Source: Breviolum minutum Mf 1.05b.01
Taxonomy: Eukaryota > Sar > Dinophyceae > Suessiales > Symbiodiniaceae
Assembly (NCBI GenBank): GCA_000507305.1
Contig: DF239303.1
Location: 96,108-160,107, forward strand
DNA length: 64,000 nucleotides
Direction: 5' to 3'
Below are positions 31,901-40,850 of the stretch, piece after piece. A model generated the notes under the pieces. That model was not told the DNA's origin, did no database searches, and saw only the letters and a program-made list of their open reading frames with translations. Made by a program: the position numbers and the translations under genes. How positions within the stretch are numbered: position 1 is the first letter of the stretch; every line of letters begins with the position of its first letter.

Positions 31901-34900
31901 TATTTTCATCCCGATCCCGGGGAAATGATCCAATTTCACTAATATTTTTTGAAATGGGTTGAAACCACCAACTAGATATGATGTTGCAATTGAAGAAGTT
32001 TAGCCGTTGATTATGATGTTTTTTTGTGGTTTGAGTTGTTTCATTGACATATTCCATTCCATTCTTGTGGACCTCATTCGGAGGGTTCGCTGAAACAGTA
32101 GCCTTCCATGTGCTCTTTGAGCAGACAATTCCTGGCCGAAGGCCAAGGGACCCCAAAAATGGTTTCAAGCAGGCTCCACAAGATTTTTGATAAGACACTC
32201 ATGCCTTATGCTTCATAGGGTTTGATTCATGCAGCTTCAATCTTGAGGAGGGTAGATCTAAATGGATCAACTCCTCCTAGTCAATTGACATGTACATCAA
32301 AACCCCATAAAACCCCTGAGTGAAACACGGGGTGGCCATCTGGCTGTTTGCAGATTTCTTTCATGAACAAGGGAGTTCTGGACAAATTTTACCCCGGCAG
32401 GTCCATCCTGCTCGAGAAGCAACTCTTCCTTGAGCTTACGTGCCTTGGGAGGGCAGATGGGTTGTGATGGAAAACAACCTGTAAATAGCTTGGTCGGAGT
32501 TGCCATACCTATCAGTTACATATCCAAATCCAAAATCTATATGTTTGAAGCGATTTACCCTAACATTCCCCCCTACCCTTCGAGAAACCTTCGAGGAGGA
32601 TGCATTTCTATATCACAATTATCTTACCTGCTCAGAATAATTTGTCACATTTAATGTGTGATATATGTCTTCCTTGACTCCTTGACCCGATGTAAATATT
32701 TAGATTCGCACCGAGGCATATTTACATGTAGGGCCGGGCGCATGTTTATTTACACTATTTCTTGCACAGACCACACGACATTGAATATTTGCCCACTAAA
32801 ATTCTACACAACATATATATATATATATATTTATTTTATTTATATATATATATATAAATATATCACCCCCCACATGGCATTTTATCAAAAGTTCTCACTT
32901 GCAGCAAACTCACTCCCACTCCACCACCCAAACATCAAGCGGTCAGTCTAGGTGGACAACACCTGGGCGCTTGGTATGTTCAAAGTCTTCATGGACTGAG
33001 CTTCTTGCATTATCACGGCATTCTTCATCGAGATATCAAGCCTGACGCTTGGGAGTCGATAGGTTCCGTTGCGCTTTTGGGACGTCGGAAAAAAAACAGG
33101 GGCCCTTAAAAAGGTCATGAGATCATCACTGACCCCCTGGGGGATGTGGTGGTTTTACCCCAGTATTGAGGTAAATTAGTCAATGAATGTATACATCTAC
33201 TTGACTCTATTTGCAAATATGTCACGGAGTCATTGTTTTTGTTTTTTGTCATTTGTGTCACGTTGTTTGTCTTGGTGCACAGTGCGTCCCATAGTTTTGG
33301 CACCAAGTTTTTTTCCTTTTGGTGTTTCTGAGGTGGATCAAGAAGCCATTGGAAACAGGGTTCTCTGATTTTTCCGGAGCCACTGGCGGGGTAGCAGTTT
33401 ACACCCTGAAGATTTGGGTTACATGTTGGAACCCAACGACGTCATTTGAGGTTGCAAGTCCGATGAGAACTTCCGGATGTCTCTTAAAGTCAATGGTTGT
33501 TTCTGGTTCCCCTTAATGGGTGGTAGGTGGCATGTAATCACCCAATTGGCAATATATAAGCGGTATACGGTATATAAGTGGTATTTATTGCCACTTGGGT
33601 GATTACATGCCACTTACCACCCATTAAGGGGAACCAGAAACAATTATTGATAAAGGTGAACCTTTGAGGTTTCAGCTGTTGAATTTTTCAGCGCCTAAGG
33701 ACAATTTGATGCTCGGTCATGGTGGCCTCAGTCTTCAGTGCCTTGGTGTTTCATTTCTTGTTTGGACTGCCAGATGTGTTCGTGGAAAAAGTCATAACAA
33801 CAGCAATCACTCAAGCAAACAAGCAAGCAAGGAAACAAGCAAGCAGGCAAGTAAGCAAACAAGGAAACAATCTATCAATCAATCAATCAATTAATCAACC
33901 AATTAATCAATAAGCAAATAAACAATCAACGTCCAACATTCAACATCCTTCATCCGGCATCCAACAAAAAACTACAACAATCAGTTATCAACAATTCAAC
34001 AAGCTAGCAACAGCAACAGCAGCAGCAACAACAAAAACAGCAACAACAGCAATTAACAATCAGTCACAAATCAATATCAACAACATTCAGCAACCAATCA
34101 TTACCAGTCAACATCCAACAACGACAGTTCCATAACAACATCATTCTCAAGCAAGAGAGAAATTAGCACGAGCCACGCAACAACCAACAATCAACAGTCA
34201 ACGACCGATCAAAATCCAACAGCAACATCAGCATCAACAGAAACAATCAACACTCAACAACAATGAACAATCAACAATCAAAATTTAACTTTCAAATCCA
34301 ACGATCAACTGCAGCAACAACATCCATCAACAATAAACAATCAACAATATATCAACAATAAACATGGCACATAACAACAACCAGGTGGGTGGAAACGGAC
34401 ATTTCTTGCGATATGTTTCAACCTTCCCAGGTCATGTTTTTTGGGCACCTGAGGATTTGTGATCTAGGAAGTGCCATGCGATTGCCAAATCGTGGAGATT
34501 CGGAGGTGTGGGTCCATGGGTTGAGGATGTTGAGGGTGGTAGCAGTTATGCAAAAACCCCGTGGAGTTTTCCCACAGAAACACACAAATCTACAGATATT
34601 CATATATATTGTATATATATATATATATTTACTAGGTGGTGGTTTCAAATATTTTTTTTATGTTCACCCTATTTGGGGAAGATTCCCATTTTGACTAATA
34701 TTTGTCCAAGGGGTTGAAACCACCAACTAGTATACTAGAGATGTTTATATATTTATATACTATTTTTAACCCTCCCTGAACTAACAGTTCGCACCTGAAA
34801 ATGGATGGTTGCAAGATGTTGCAATGTTGCAAGCCTTTTTTTTGGGGTGATAATTTTTTTTTGCAATCCAATATTTGCAATTTGTTTATATAATGTTTAG

Positions 34901-36903
34901 GTGGGGGAGAAGTTTCGACCAGTTGATGGTCTAACGATGAAAACTACTTCAGACAAAAAAAACATGATGTAGATTTCTCACATGATCATTGTATTTAAAA
35001 TCCATCTAACATTTTGGATATATATCTTAATATTTATGTGTATTTACAATACTTGGAATTTACAGGACATACGATACAACTGTACATAATGTATTTAATC
35101 CCTATAATTGTTCAACATGTATGATGTATAACATATATACATATTATCTATTCATTTACTTATATGATGTAATGATGGGTAAAACTATCCTACATCTATT
35201 CTTCCTGCAGTGCGATTCATCTAGTTCTTGCCGGATCACCTAGTTGGACCATTTCCCTTAGCAAGCGTGAGAGTTTCACATTTGTTCATTGCACGCAAAC
35301 TACTCTCCCTGAAACTAACATTGAACCTGAAAATGGATGGTTGGAATACGATCGTTTCCTTCTGGGATGGTTTATTTTCAGGGGCGAACTCTTATTTTTA
35401 GGGAAGCGCTACTCCCAAGTTCGGTGGCTCAAAAGGTAAGGGGCCATGATAAACCAATACCTTGGATTTGAAAAAAACCCATCCACTTTCCAGGTGATAC
35501 ACAGTATACCAATTTGAAACCACAACAAATATTGCCAACCCAAACTTTGCCAATCATACAAAGCCTGCTGAATTTCAATGGCCCTGGAGGCGTTTGTCGA
35601 GGCACCTGTGACTACACCATTGTATAGTGCCCCAGAGGTACTTGCACTGGCAAGGGGGTTTGGTACTTCAGCGCGGGCAGGAATTGGTGTTGTGTTCGTT
35701 GGTACGGACGTATCTGACAAATGTTACTTGGATGGCCTAAGAAACATGTGCCTTTGCAACAATTGACTTGAAACATGTCCCTGGAGGTCTAAAGACAGTT
35801 CGTATCCTATCATTCCTGGCATGCGGTCTCAGTCTCTACTTCCTGAAGACGGGATGGCTGTCAGATTTTTTTTTCGTTCGTCAACCGAACCCAACCCAAA
35901 TGTCGTGAATTCCTGGTTGCCAATGGAAGGTGTCCAAGTGGAAGAGGTGCTATGCTGCGTCTGACATGTGGTCATTGGGTGCAACCTTCTATGAGGCCTG
36001 TTGTCGCTGGCATTTATGTCGGGGATATTTACCAAAGATGATGCTAATAACGGACTAGCAGCTGATAACTGATAGCTAATAAATGCTAACGGTATTTCAG
36101 ATTGTTAGTGATGTATTTTTGGTTGAGATCAACCAATGGTATGTGTAGAATGTGGAAGAATGAGATTTGCATGAACAGCATTGTCATGGAATCATGACTG
36201 GATCCTCATCTTGCAGCGACATCTGTGATTTTGACATTCATCATCGTTTCGAAGCAACAAACAAGTTGATTCATTCCATCCAGAGCCGCAAAGTCAGAGA
36301 TGAAATGCACCTTTTGATTTATTCCCAACCAAAAGGGGGATAAAAGTCATATGGATTTCACCACTTTTGTTAGGCAAGACTTGTGGCACAAGGGATTCGA
36401 CAAAAAACTCGAAAGATGCCACACCCCTAGGATGTCGATCCTGGGGCCAACCCATGACTTTAAAACCGACTTTGCCATACAAATATAATTCAGTTGCAGA
36501 TTTATTTTGGTCAACATACTGTTGATGGACAAAATCCTGCCCCAGTTGGTAGGTGGTTATCCCATTATCTGCAAGGTTTATCGATTCCAGGTGGTGCAGG
36601 ATTTCTTCCATCAACAATATATCAGCTGTAAGTTTTAATGTTTCTTAGGGTAATCCGACCGCGTTCTCCCAAATCTTTCACGTCATTTTGGATGGATCTT
36701 TTTTGGGACTTATCCGCCTGGCACCAGGTGGTCTCCCTGCAAAGCCTAGCGCCGCCCTCCAATCCACAGGACTTTGACTCACGTGAATTTGTGAAACTCT
36801 CGCAGGGAGTTGTGTTGGCGATTTCTTTGTGGATTTTCTGAAAGGGTTGAAGTTGACACCAAAGATCTTGCTGGATCTTTTAGGTTGCAGGGGAGCTAAA
36901 TAA
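28872..36903 (+). CDS. Protein kinase gene, about 15-20 exons
   Basis: A Ser/Thr-type protein kinase, which transfers phosphate from ATP to protein. The kinase subdomains occur in order along 8 kb of + strand: glycine loop and VAIK-type lysine (LGRGSSGVV...FAMK, 28872-28964), subdomain IV (WPTIISLVCAWENP, 30505), hinge (MPFSEGGSL, 31687), catalytic loop (HRDIKP, 33026), DNLML (33700), DLG in place of DFG (34461), activation-segment end (TTPLYSAPE, 35611-35637) and subdomain IX (DMWSLG, 35963). The last exon ends at TAA 36901. The hinge-to-HRD region is longer than usual, with several exons of unassigned sequence. At least four donors appear to be GC or GA. Introns carry family A, B, C, G and J elements. 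The order of motifs makes the family assignment strong; exact exon borders and the start are not settled. The subfamily is unknown. Confidence 0.8.
29984..30190 (+). CDS. Candidate kinase-gene exon(s), unassigned part
   Basis: An open frame after GAAGAAACAG, running through GRVLHDLLSPSLPPRSEAVG and CPWTTCGNCQKKC. The middle (GLLLLVFFVCFK) may be a short intron, but the phases do not settle this. The long - strand frame over the same place (29716-30183) has no motif. Confidence 0.35.
30324..30456 (+). repeat. Family J inverted-repeat element
   Basis: Arms CTAAGGGCACCCCCCCAATG and CATTGGGGGAGGGTGGGCC then CCTTAG; AAATACGGCCTTCTT is mirrored by AGGCCTTCTT inside. Confidence 0.7.
30505..30577 (+). 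CDS. Kinase exon: subdomain IV
   Basis: 24 codons plus one base between TTGATGCAG and AAAG|GTTGGG. QFNWPTIISLVCAWENP fits the usual HPNI..L..AWE pattern of the beta-4 region. Confidence 0.55.
30706..30804 (+). CDS. Candidate kinase-gene exon
   Basis: After AATCCTGCAG the frame reads GMGCLLDLDKDVLLRFLFPR and SLDIFVGPLK to a TAA; a donor GTTGGA inside is possible. Its phase does not match 30577 directly. Confidence 0.4.
30866..30965 (+). repeat. Degenerate family A element A17
   Basis: CTGGGTCCCTGGTTTCAAAC at the left and the core TTCATCCCGATCTCTGGGG are visible; the right end is lost. Confidence 0.45.
31022..31069 (+). CDS. Candidate kinase-gene exon
   Basis: 16 codons, AAKVALYRHLARFDAT, between GTTTCTAAG and ACG|GTGGGTG in phase 0, joining the hinge exon at 31687 in phase. 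Confidence 0.5.
31139..31267 (+). repeat. Family C-type element
   Basis: CATCCCTGGAAACTAACATG at the left and TATGTTAGTTTTGGGGTGG at the right. Confidence 0.5.
31546..31645 (+). repeat. Family C-type hairpin element
   Basis: CCCTCTGGTAAACTAACATA pairs with CATGTTAGTTTACTGGAGGG; GCAATGGAAAATCCACC is also mirrored. TA on both sides. Confidence 0.8.
31687..31777 (+). CDS. Kinase exon: hinge
   Basis: 30 codons plus one base between CTCTACCCAG and GAAG|GTAGGAAG. CHEVMPFSEGGSLKMRV matches the hinge pattern (hydrophobic, acidic, then GGSL). Then SHSLQSLVADTE. Confidence 0.6.
31857..31877 (+). CDS. Kinase-gene micro-exon ending at element A10
   Basis: 21 bases after TGTATATAG: two bases, NGHKYL and one base, ending CTAG|GTGGTGG. 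In phase with 31687-31777. Downstream it fits both 31976-32005 (using A10's own acceptor) and 32099-32172. Confidence 0.45.
   Translation, partial: ATATNI
31874..31975 (+). repeat. Family A element, copy A10
   Basis: Complete, CTAGGTGGTGGCAACTC to GAAACCACCAACTAG, with ATAT on both sides. It lies between coding blocks of the kinase gene and carries both splice sites. Confidence 0.9.
31976..32005 (+). CDS. Candidate micro-exon after element A10
   Basis: 30 bases, two bases then MMLQLKKFS and one base, from A10's AG to C|GTTGATTATG. It joins 32099 in phase. It could be skipped, since 31877 also joins 32099 in phase. Confidence 0.35.
32099..32172 (+). CDS. Kinase-gene exon
   Basis: Two bases plus 24 codons after GCTGAAACAG: AFHVLFEQTIPGRRPRDPKN then GFKQ, ending at a GC donor CAG|GCTCCAC. 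In phase with 32219. Confidence 0.55.
32219..32291 (+). CDS. Kinase-gene exon
   Basis: 24 codons plus one base from GCTTCATAG to ACAT|GTACATC: GLIHAASILRRVDLNGSTPP then SQLT. In phase with its neighbours on both sides. Confidence 0.55.
32354..32400 (+). CDS. Kinase-gene exon
   Basis: Two bases plus 15 codons (FFHEQGSSGQILPRQ) between GCTGTTTGCAG and CAG|GTCCATCC. Confidence 0.5.
32457..32492 (+). CDS. Candidate kinase-gene exon
   Basis: MGCDGKQPVNSL in phase 0 after GGGAGGGCAG. A stronger donor CCT|GTAAATAG would end it at 32480 instead. Confidence 0.35.
32811..32860. repeat. (TA)n microsatellite
   Basis: Two TA tracts around TTTATTTTATTT. Confidence 0.95.
32986..33046 (+). CDS. Kinase exon: catalytic loop
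   Basis: After ATGTTCAAAG the frame gives LHGLSFLHYHGILHRDIKPD, with HRD at 33026-33034 and the catalytic lysine at 33038. The exon ends at a non-canonical donor, CCT|GACGC or GAC|GCTTGG. The next block, at 33700, starts DNLML, so the protein would read HRDIKPDNLML. Confidence 0.75.
33497..33643 (+). repeat. Family G long hairpin element
   Basis: The arms of nearly 50 bases start TTGTTTCTGGTTCCCC and run through GGTGGTA, GTGGCATGTAATCACCCAA; one mismatch. The loop is AT-rich. A partial relative lies at 48893-48935. Confidence 0.85.
33700..33768 (+). CDS. Candidate kinase exon: DNLML
   Basis: After CGCCTAAG the frame reads DNLMLGHGGLSLQCLG. DNLML supplies the metal-binding Asn expected just after HRDIKPD. 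The 3' end is uncertain (donors at GTCTTC, GTGTTT or GTTTCA). Confidence 0.5.
33790..34380. repeat. Low-complexity CAA/ATCA-rich tract
   Basis: About 590 bases made of CAAGCAAG, ATCAATCA, CAACAG and CAACAATC repeats, with very little G after 33880. It lies in a kinase-gene intron. Confidence 0.9.
34431..34505 (+). CDS. Kinase exon: DLG (subdomain VII)
   Basis: 25 codons from CTTCCCAG to GAG|GTGTGGG: VMFFGHLRICDLGSAMRLP then NRGDSE. CDLGSA is the DFG position with Leu in place of Phe, a substitution known in active kinases. Confidence 0.7.
34632..34730 (+). repeat. Family A element, copy A11
   Basis: Complete, CTAGGTGGTGGTTTCAA to GAAACCACCAACTAG, in an AT-rich intron. No matching target duplication. 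Confidence 0.85.
35301..35406 (+). repeat. Family C element
   Basis: CTCTCCCTGAAACTAACATT, the core ATGGATGGTTGGAATACG, and TTTTCAGGGGCGAACTC. A partial copy lies at 34769-34815. Confidence 0.7.
35590..35657 (+). CDS. Kinase exon: activation segment end, APE
   Basis: After GGCCCTGGAG: AFVEAPVTTPLYSAPEVLAL. APE codons are at 35629-35637. The donor is near GTTTGGTAC. Confidence 0.75.
35939..36012 (+). CDS. Kinase exon: subdomain IX
   Basis: After GGTGTCCAAG: WKRCYAASDMWSLGATFYEA. The DxWSxG motif is intact. The 3' limit is uncertain. Confidence 0.75.
36217..36340 (+). CDS. Candidate kinase-gene exon, C-lobe
   Basis: One base then DICDFDIHHRFEATNKLIHS and IQSRKVRDEMHLLIYSQPKG after ATCTTGCAG, open to a TAA at 36341. 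A GA-type donor before the stop is assumed. Confidence 0.45.
36519..36617 (+). repeat. Family B element, copy B8
   Basis: CTGTTGATGGACAAAATCC to CATCAACAA with TA on both sides; the terminal AG is mutated to AA. Confidence 0.85.
36649..36727 (+). CDS. Candidate kinase-gene exon
   Basis: 26 codons plus one base from TTTCTTAG to CCAG|GTGGTC: GNPTAFSQIFHVILDGSFLG. It joins the last exon in phase. Confidence 0.45.
36806..36903 (+). CDS. Last kinase-gene exon
   Basis: After CTCTCGCAG the frame reads SCVGDFFVDFLKGLKLTPKI then LLDLLGCRGAK and TAA. This resembles the end of a kinase C-lobe (F..FL..LL). Confidence 0.5.
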
Positions 36904-37427
36904 TACTGTAATCACTTCATATCACTGTATTTTTTTGTGTTTCTTTTTTGTTTTTGGTTGTACCATTTTGCCTTGTTATGTGTGTATATATATATATTTA
37001 TCAGACTATCAACTAGTGTAGGGTTTCATCCCTCAACAGTAATTAAACGACAATATTAGATATACAGGTTTAAAACCATTTGTTTCACCAGTGAGTTTCA
37101 ATGTATTTTTCTTCCAGGTTGGTTAGGTCGTGTAATTCACAAGGAAACCAGTTGGTGCTGTCTTAGGGTGGAAGTCATTTGATCCTTCCAAGGAGCATTC
37201 AACTGCCCATTGTGGGTATCGTCCCTACCAGCCACCTTTAAGTGCCCTTGGAGGTTTTCAGGTAAAAAGGTGCAGAACTGAGTATAGGATTCCCCCCGAA
37301 AACTAATATGACAATGGAAAATCACTATTTTTTAAATAGAAGATACATCTTCCTTCATGGTGGTTGTTCGATTGTCATGTTGTTTTTTTTTGGGGTGTAC
37401 ATCATGAAACATTGACAACTTTGAAAG

Positions 37428-37613
37428 TCTGTGGGCTGTTCCTATTGAATTCAATGAATTGGAGTCGACTTTCGTCACCTTACATTTGCCATGTTAGCAT
37501 TTTAGATTACCAACTAGCTAAAGTTAAAGTTGACATCCAGTTGGTATTACCATCCAGGCATTGCCTATACACCCTGGATGCTAAGCACGAAAATCATGGC
37601 TGAGCAAGTTGAT
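37428..37613 (+). CDS. Candidate exon(s), host gene carrying the Copia element
   Basis: LWAVPIEFNELESTFVTLHL follows CTTTGAAAG to a possible donor GTTAGC at 37493. KVKVDIQLVLPSRHCLYTLD is open from 37512 to a TGA at about 37603. The two are in different frames and only 20-25 bases apart, so the true exon structure is unclear. Confidence 0.35.
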
Positions 37614-37628
37614 GTGTGACTTTTTCAG

Positions 37629-37670
37629 GAGACCATCGCATGGTTAGATGACTTGGTGGATGGAGGACCG
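37629..37670 (+). CDS. Host-gene exon upstream of the Copia element
   Basis: 14 codons, ETIAWLDDLVDGGP, between CTTTTTCAG and CCG|GTATACCC in phase 0. The intron that follows holds the Copia element. The next candidate exon is at 46366, also phase 0. Confidence 0.5.
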
Positions 37671-37786
37671 GTATACCCTGAGGGTCAACTTCGGGGTCCG
37701 GGTCGGCAATTTGGGAATTCACCAACCAAGATGCATTGACATCGTGACCATTTGCTTCCAAAAGTGGTATAGAAATGATTTGTTTT

Positions 37787-37899
37787 TGTGATTGATCATG
37801 CACTATCGAGAAGTGTACCAAGTTCATGCGATACCTTCGCATCACTGAGGCTGTTTTTAGCATCAAAAAGAGAACGTGTGTTCTGCCTGCATTCAAGCA
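37787..37899 (+). repeat. 5' LTR
   Basis: 113 bp from TGTGATTGATCATGC to GCATTCAAGCA, so TG...CA ends. Identical to 46189-46301. Very short for a Copia LTR. Promoter elements are not evident. Confidence 0.95.
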
Positions 37900-37911
37900 G
37901 GTTATGAGCCC
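37900..37911 (+). promoter_or_regulatory. Primer-binding site, initiator tRNA-Met anticodon half
   Basis: GGTTATGAGCCC starts at the first base after the LTR. It is the complement of GGGCTCATAACC, the anticodon arm of eukaryotic initiator tRNA-Met. Drosophila copia and yeast Ty5 are known to be primed by this internal half-tRNA and not by the tRNA 3' end. Confidence 0.85.
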
Positions 37912-37936
37912 AAACGACGTTCTGTGCTGCTGAGCA

Positions 37937-40446
37937 ATGGAACCTCGATCTTTGTCTGCAGGAGCTGTGGGCAGAAGAAGGGATCCTAATCCTTTTTGGA
38001 GCGAAAGGGCACAGGAAGGTTGGAATGTAGCTATGGCAAGGCCTTCAGATCTTCCAACTGAGGAGGAAGCTGTGGAAATGGGTGTGTTACCCCCAGTGCC
38101 AGGAGGAGATCGAGATCCTGACTTGGAAGTGAGGTCGGGCAGGGGAATATCTTCTAGCCGAGCAGTGGAAGATAGACCACGGAGTTCTCAGGGCATATCA
38201 GTGGAGAGGAAGAGGCCTCTGAAGTTTGCAACACCAGCGAGTTGGAATGGCAGCACAGGCAGTGGAAAGGGCCGAGCTGTCAAAGAAGGCTTGCGAACGG
38301 AAGGAAGGATGCCTGTGGATGATGGAGATCATCAACAAGGAGTAGAAGGGCTTCTTCGTGAGGAGGCCAGGCCAAGAAGGCCAGTGAGTCCACAAGTGAT
38401 CGAGCTCAAGATGATCTGGAGAGGGCCATGGAGAAGGAGGTCTTCATGCAACTCCAGGACGAGAACATGAGACTTAGAGAGGAGCTGACAAAGATGCAGC
38501 ACATGCAGGTGGAGAGTGGCCAACAGTCGGTGTGGTCAGCGGTGTCGGAGCCTCCGAAGAGGGAGATGGATGATGAGCTACGCTTCACACCAAATGGCAC
38601 TAGGGTACCGGATGGACCTCCACCAATGGACTTGACAGAGAAGGCAGAGATGATTCCACCATGGCCGTTAGGAAGCTATGAGAAAGTGGAGATGACGGGA
38701 CCTTGCAGCAATGTCTTTTCAGGATATGTGCAGGGTTTGCCGCGACAAAAAGGAACTCTTTATGACGAAGATCCAGGACGCGGGTCAGGAACCCGACATG
38801 TACTACCTGACGGCGGGTCAAGAACCCGACATGAACATTCTGACGGCGGGTCAAGAACCCGGCATGAACTACTTGAAGGCGGGTCTGGAACCCGACATGT
38901 TCTACCTGAACCTGCAGGACTTCCAGGAGACGGGCCGAGAGCCCGACAAGCACATCAAGAAGGAGATTTTGCGAATGGAGTTGTCTCTCCAGCTGAGGCG
39001 AAGGCTATGTGGCTGGAAAGGGAGTTGGCCAGTTTGAGACAGGCCATTGCAGAAGAAGGAAAGAGCCATACGCTGAAGACATCATCATACTGGAGTCAAC
39101 CTTTCGTCTCAGGGAAAGACAGGGTACTTCATCCAGGAGAAGTTCAAGGTTCTGGAGATCACAGAGACAATCGGGCTCAGCACTTGCAACCTGGACATCT
39201 TGGCGAAGTTCGGGCTCAGCATCTTCAACCGGGACTTTGGGAAGGAGATCGGGCTCAGCAATGGCATCAAGATCAAGGAGTTCCAAGTGGAGCAGGAAGG
39301 CATCAAGATCTCCCAGAACTTCAAGCAGGAGATCTATCACCTCTTGTCCTGGGCGACTGGCTTGAAATGATTGCCCCAGTGATGAAGGACTTGAGTCCTC
39401 AGGCTCATCGGTGGTGGGAGCTGGTTGAATTGGAGGCAAAAGGATACTATGAACAATGGCGAGTGGCTACACCAATGGCGAGATTGCATATCAAGCCGAG
39501 GTGCCAAGCGGTAGAGAAAAACCCTACACTTCAAAGAACAGAACAACGGGGGATTTCGTTACTTGTGAGAGCTATTCCTTCCAGCATGAGGGAAACAATA
39601 GTGGTGGAGAGGCTTATGACTTCCACTGGCATACTCTTCACACTTCTGAAGAACTATCAACCTGGAGGACGTGGTGAAAGGACCACATTGCTGAAGGAAC
39701 TTTCTAATCCAAAGTACGGAAAATCCCTGAATGATGCGGCCACAACGTTGAGGTCGTGGAGGAGGTTTTTCCGTAGAACAGAAGAAATCGGAGCTGTTCT
39801 ACCTGATCCATCAGTGCTTCTGAAAGCATTGGAAACCCCGAATCAAATGGTGAGTAAGGTAGATGCCCAAGCCACGTTTCGGCTTTCCCAGGCTCGGGTA
39901 TCTCTGGACATCGATGCATCTCCAACAACAACGTCAGTGTGGGACTTCAGCGAATGCTTGTTGGCTGAGTTGGACTCGTTGATTCTTCTACAAGGCGTCG
40001 AAGTTCAGAACAAGCCCACCGAATGCAAAACCCCCACCAAACGGGGTGGTGCCGCTTTTGGGGGACTCCCAATGGCTGCCGACAAAGCAAACGATGTGGT
40101 TACCAGGATGACTGGCAGAGCTTGGACGATCAGTCATCGAGATGTTTCTTGTGTTCGGCTCAGGGACATCGCAAGCAGGACTGTCCGACTAGACAGCAAG
40201 GTGACAGTGCCCTTGCTGGGGGGAGTGGTCATGGAGGAGGAAACCAACAAGGAAAAGAACAATCTGGACCTGGACAAGGAAGAGGAAGTCAATCCAATCC
40301 AAAATCCAAGGGCAAAGGCAAACCTGGAGGCTCTGGAAATGGAAAGGGTAAGGAGGCTTCTTCAGCTTCATCGACTACTTCTCCTTCAACCCAAGGAAAG
40401 GAGCAAGCTGGACTTCAAGACTCGGAAACAGTCCAGGCTAGCGTGA
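37937..40446 (+). CDS. gag: Copia gag region, frame-disrupted
   Basis: Starts at ATG 37937 in one frame and continues from about 38390 in another (coiled-coil MRLREELTKMQ), open to 40446. The conserved capsid part begins LGDWLEMIAPVMKDLSPQ at about 39349 and includes LQRTEQRGISLLVRAIP and LKNYQPGGRGER. Between 38740 and 39350 the most protein-like frame switches several times, including four 33-bp repeats (AGQEPDMYYLT units, 38780-38911), which argues for old indels here. Gag forms the virus-like particle that packages the RNA. Confidence 0.85.
38780..38911 (+). repeat. Four 33-bp tandem repeats in gag
   Basis: Units of 33 bp beginning GCGGGTCA; each encodes AGQEPDM followed by four variable residues in one frame. 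The other frame is also open. Confidence 0.8.
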
Positions 40447-40850
40447 GAGCAATGCAAGGATCTTCCACTACATCCTCAGCACCAGCGACTTCGACAGCAC
40501 CATCAGTGGCAGGTTCGGCAAGTGAACAAGAGCTGATGGGAGAGGTGGCAAGCCTTTTGAAGTCACTGAGCGTTGGAGAAGGAAATCCAAACCCCCAACT
40601 GAGCGCGGTTCGATTGGCAAGGATTCTCAACCAGGACAAGGCAGTGTTGATCGATGGAGGAGCAACACATTGCTTGAGGAATCCTCACTCAAGAGAGGAG
40701 TATTTGAACCACGCAGAGGAAGTGAGAGTGGATTTGGCTGCAGGATCAGTGAGGATGAGGCAAGACACGGGTACGGGAACTCTGTACTCACAGGCCCGCT
40801 TTGGAAGGTTCAGCGCCATTTACGCTGGCCCACCATGCAAGACAGTGAGC
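40023..40850 (+). CDS. Copia nucleocapsid and protease region
   Basis: A frame switch near 40023 leads to CRFWGTPNGCRQSKRC and then a CCHC knuckle, CFLCSAQGHRKQDC (40143-40184), which binds nucleic acid. After a Ser/Gly/Lys-rich linker comes LIDGGATHCLR, the aspartic protease site (GAT at 40653). The protease motif is D-G-G where most retroelements have D-S/T-G. The protease fold seems cut short: only about 55 residues separate it from the PPC motif at 40830. Confidence 0.85.
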
